From NCBI RefSeq assembly GCF_016405965.1, contig NZ_JAEFCD010000006.1, positions 1 through 64,000 on the forward strand: 64,000 nucleotides of DNA, given 5' to 3'. How positions within the stretch are numbered: position 1 is the first letter of the stretch; each line of letters starts with the position of its first letter. The stretch comes from Alteromonas sp. IB21 (GTDB lineage Bacteria > Pseudomonadota > Gammaproteobacteria > Enterobacterales > Alteromonadaceae). The position numbers and the translations under genes were made by a program. The notes beneath the pieces were generated by a model, which saw only the letters and a list, made by a program, of their open reading frames with translations, did not search any database and was not told the origin of the DNA. Positions 63,841 to 64,000 of this stretch are shown piece by piece.

Positions 63841-64000
63841 GGCGCGAAACTAATGCAATCAAGGTTGATATAGACTATGCATTTGCTGTTTAAACGAGCT
63901 ACCTAAGTGTTGAACTAGCGACTGAGCTTAGCAATATAGGATTGCTGCGCTTTAGTCTGCGGGGGTGTAAGTAGCACTATCTTACCCACGTGCTTTTTCT

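Overview
The window looks like a chromosomal segment of a marine gammaproteobacterium of the Alteromonas type. The evidence is conserved gammaproteobacterial gene order: metG/apbC divergent; gloB-mltD beside a YafS-like methyltransferase; cysS divergent from ppiB-lpxH; accD-folC-dedD-cvpA-purF; pdxB-asd-fimV-truA; fabB near mnmC. A solitary sucrose phosphorylase and the moderate GC content also fit. The genus is inferred from protein resemblance and order; no database search was run.

Positions 1 to about 4446 are the end of an integrated element in the 3' end of a tRNA-Pro(GGG) gene. Reading away from the tRNA it carries a tyrosine recombinase, a GIY-YIG-like protein, a small two-helix membrane protein and a serine resolvase. 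Beyond these lies about 0.9 kb of gene-free DNA with nested inverted repeats and a three-copy 36-bp iteron-like array. The other end of the element is outside the window.

Positions 4447-18208 are core genome: tRNA-Pro, an SLC13 permease, dcd, apbC, metG, a YafS-like methyltransferase, gloB, mltD, a voltage-sensor-like membrane protein, cysS, ppiB and lpxH. Positions 18209-35954 are more accessory. They hold two tandem PhoA-family alkaline phosphatases behind a Pho-box-like site (the second a lipoprotein with a collagen-like linker), a secreted unknown, yqiJ-yqiK (flotillin), a Cys-rich mini-protein and a sucrose phosphorylase behind a LacI-type palindrome. Two regulator/oxidoreductase pairs (HxlR/YhdH and LysR/MDR), an S10 carboxypeptidase, acpH, miaE and a Yip1-family protein follow.

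Positions 35990-50949 are a mainly minus-strand block for purine, folate, fatty-acid, tRNA pseudouridine, aspartate-family and pyridoxal metabolism. It includes a giant acidic FimV with an in-frame 36-bp minisatellite. Positions 51142-64000 contain a Crp/Fnr regulator, a ParDE toxin-antitoxin pair, fabB, an acyl-CoA ligase, a kelch protein coupled to mnmC, three tandem FlgO-domain lipoprotein genes, a secreted unknown and a chalcone-isomerase-like protein.

No CRISPR array, rRNA or complete insertion sequence was seen. The least explained parts are the structured end of the integrated element, the alkaline phosphatase pair, the FlgO triplet and the kelch-mnmC pairing.
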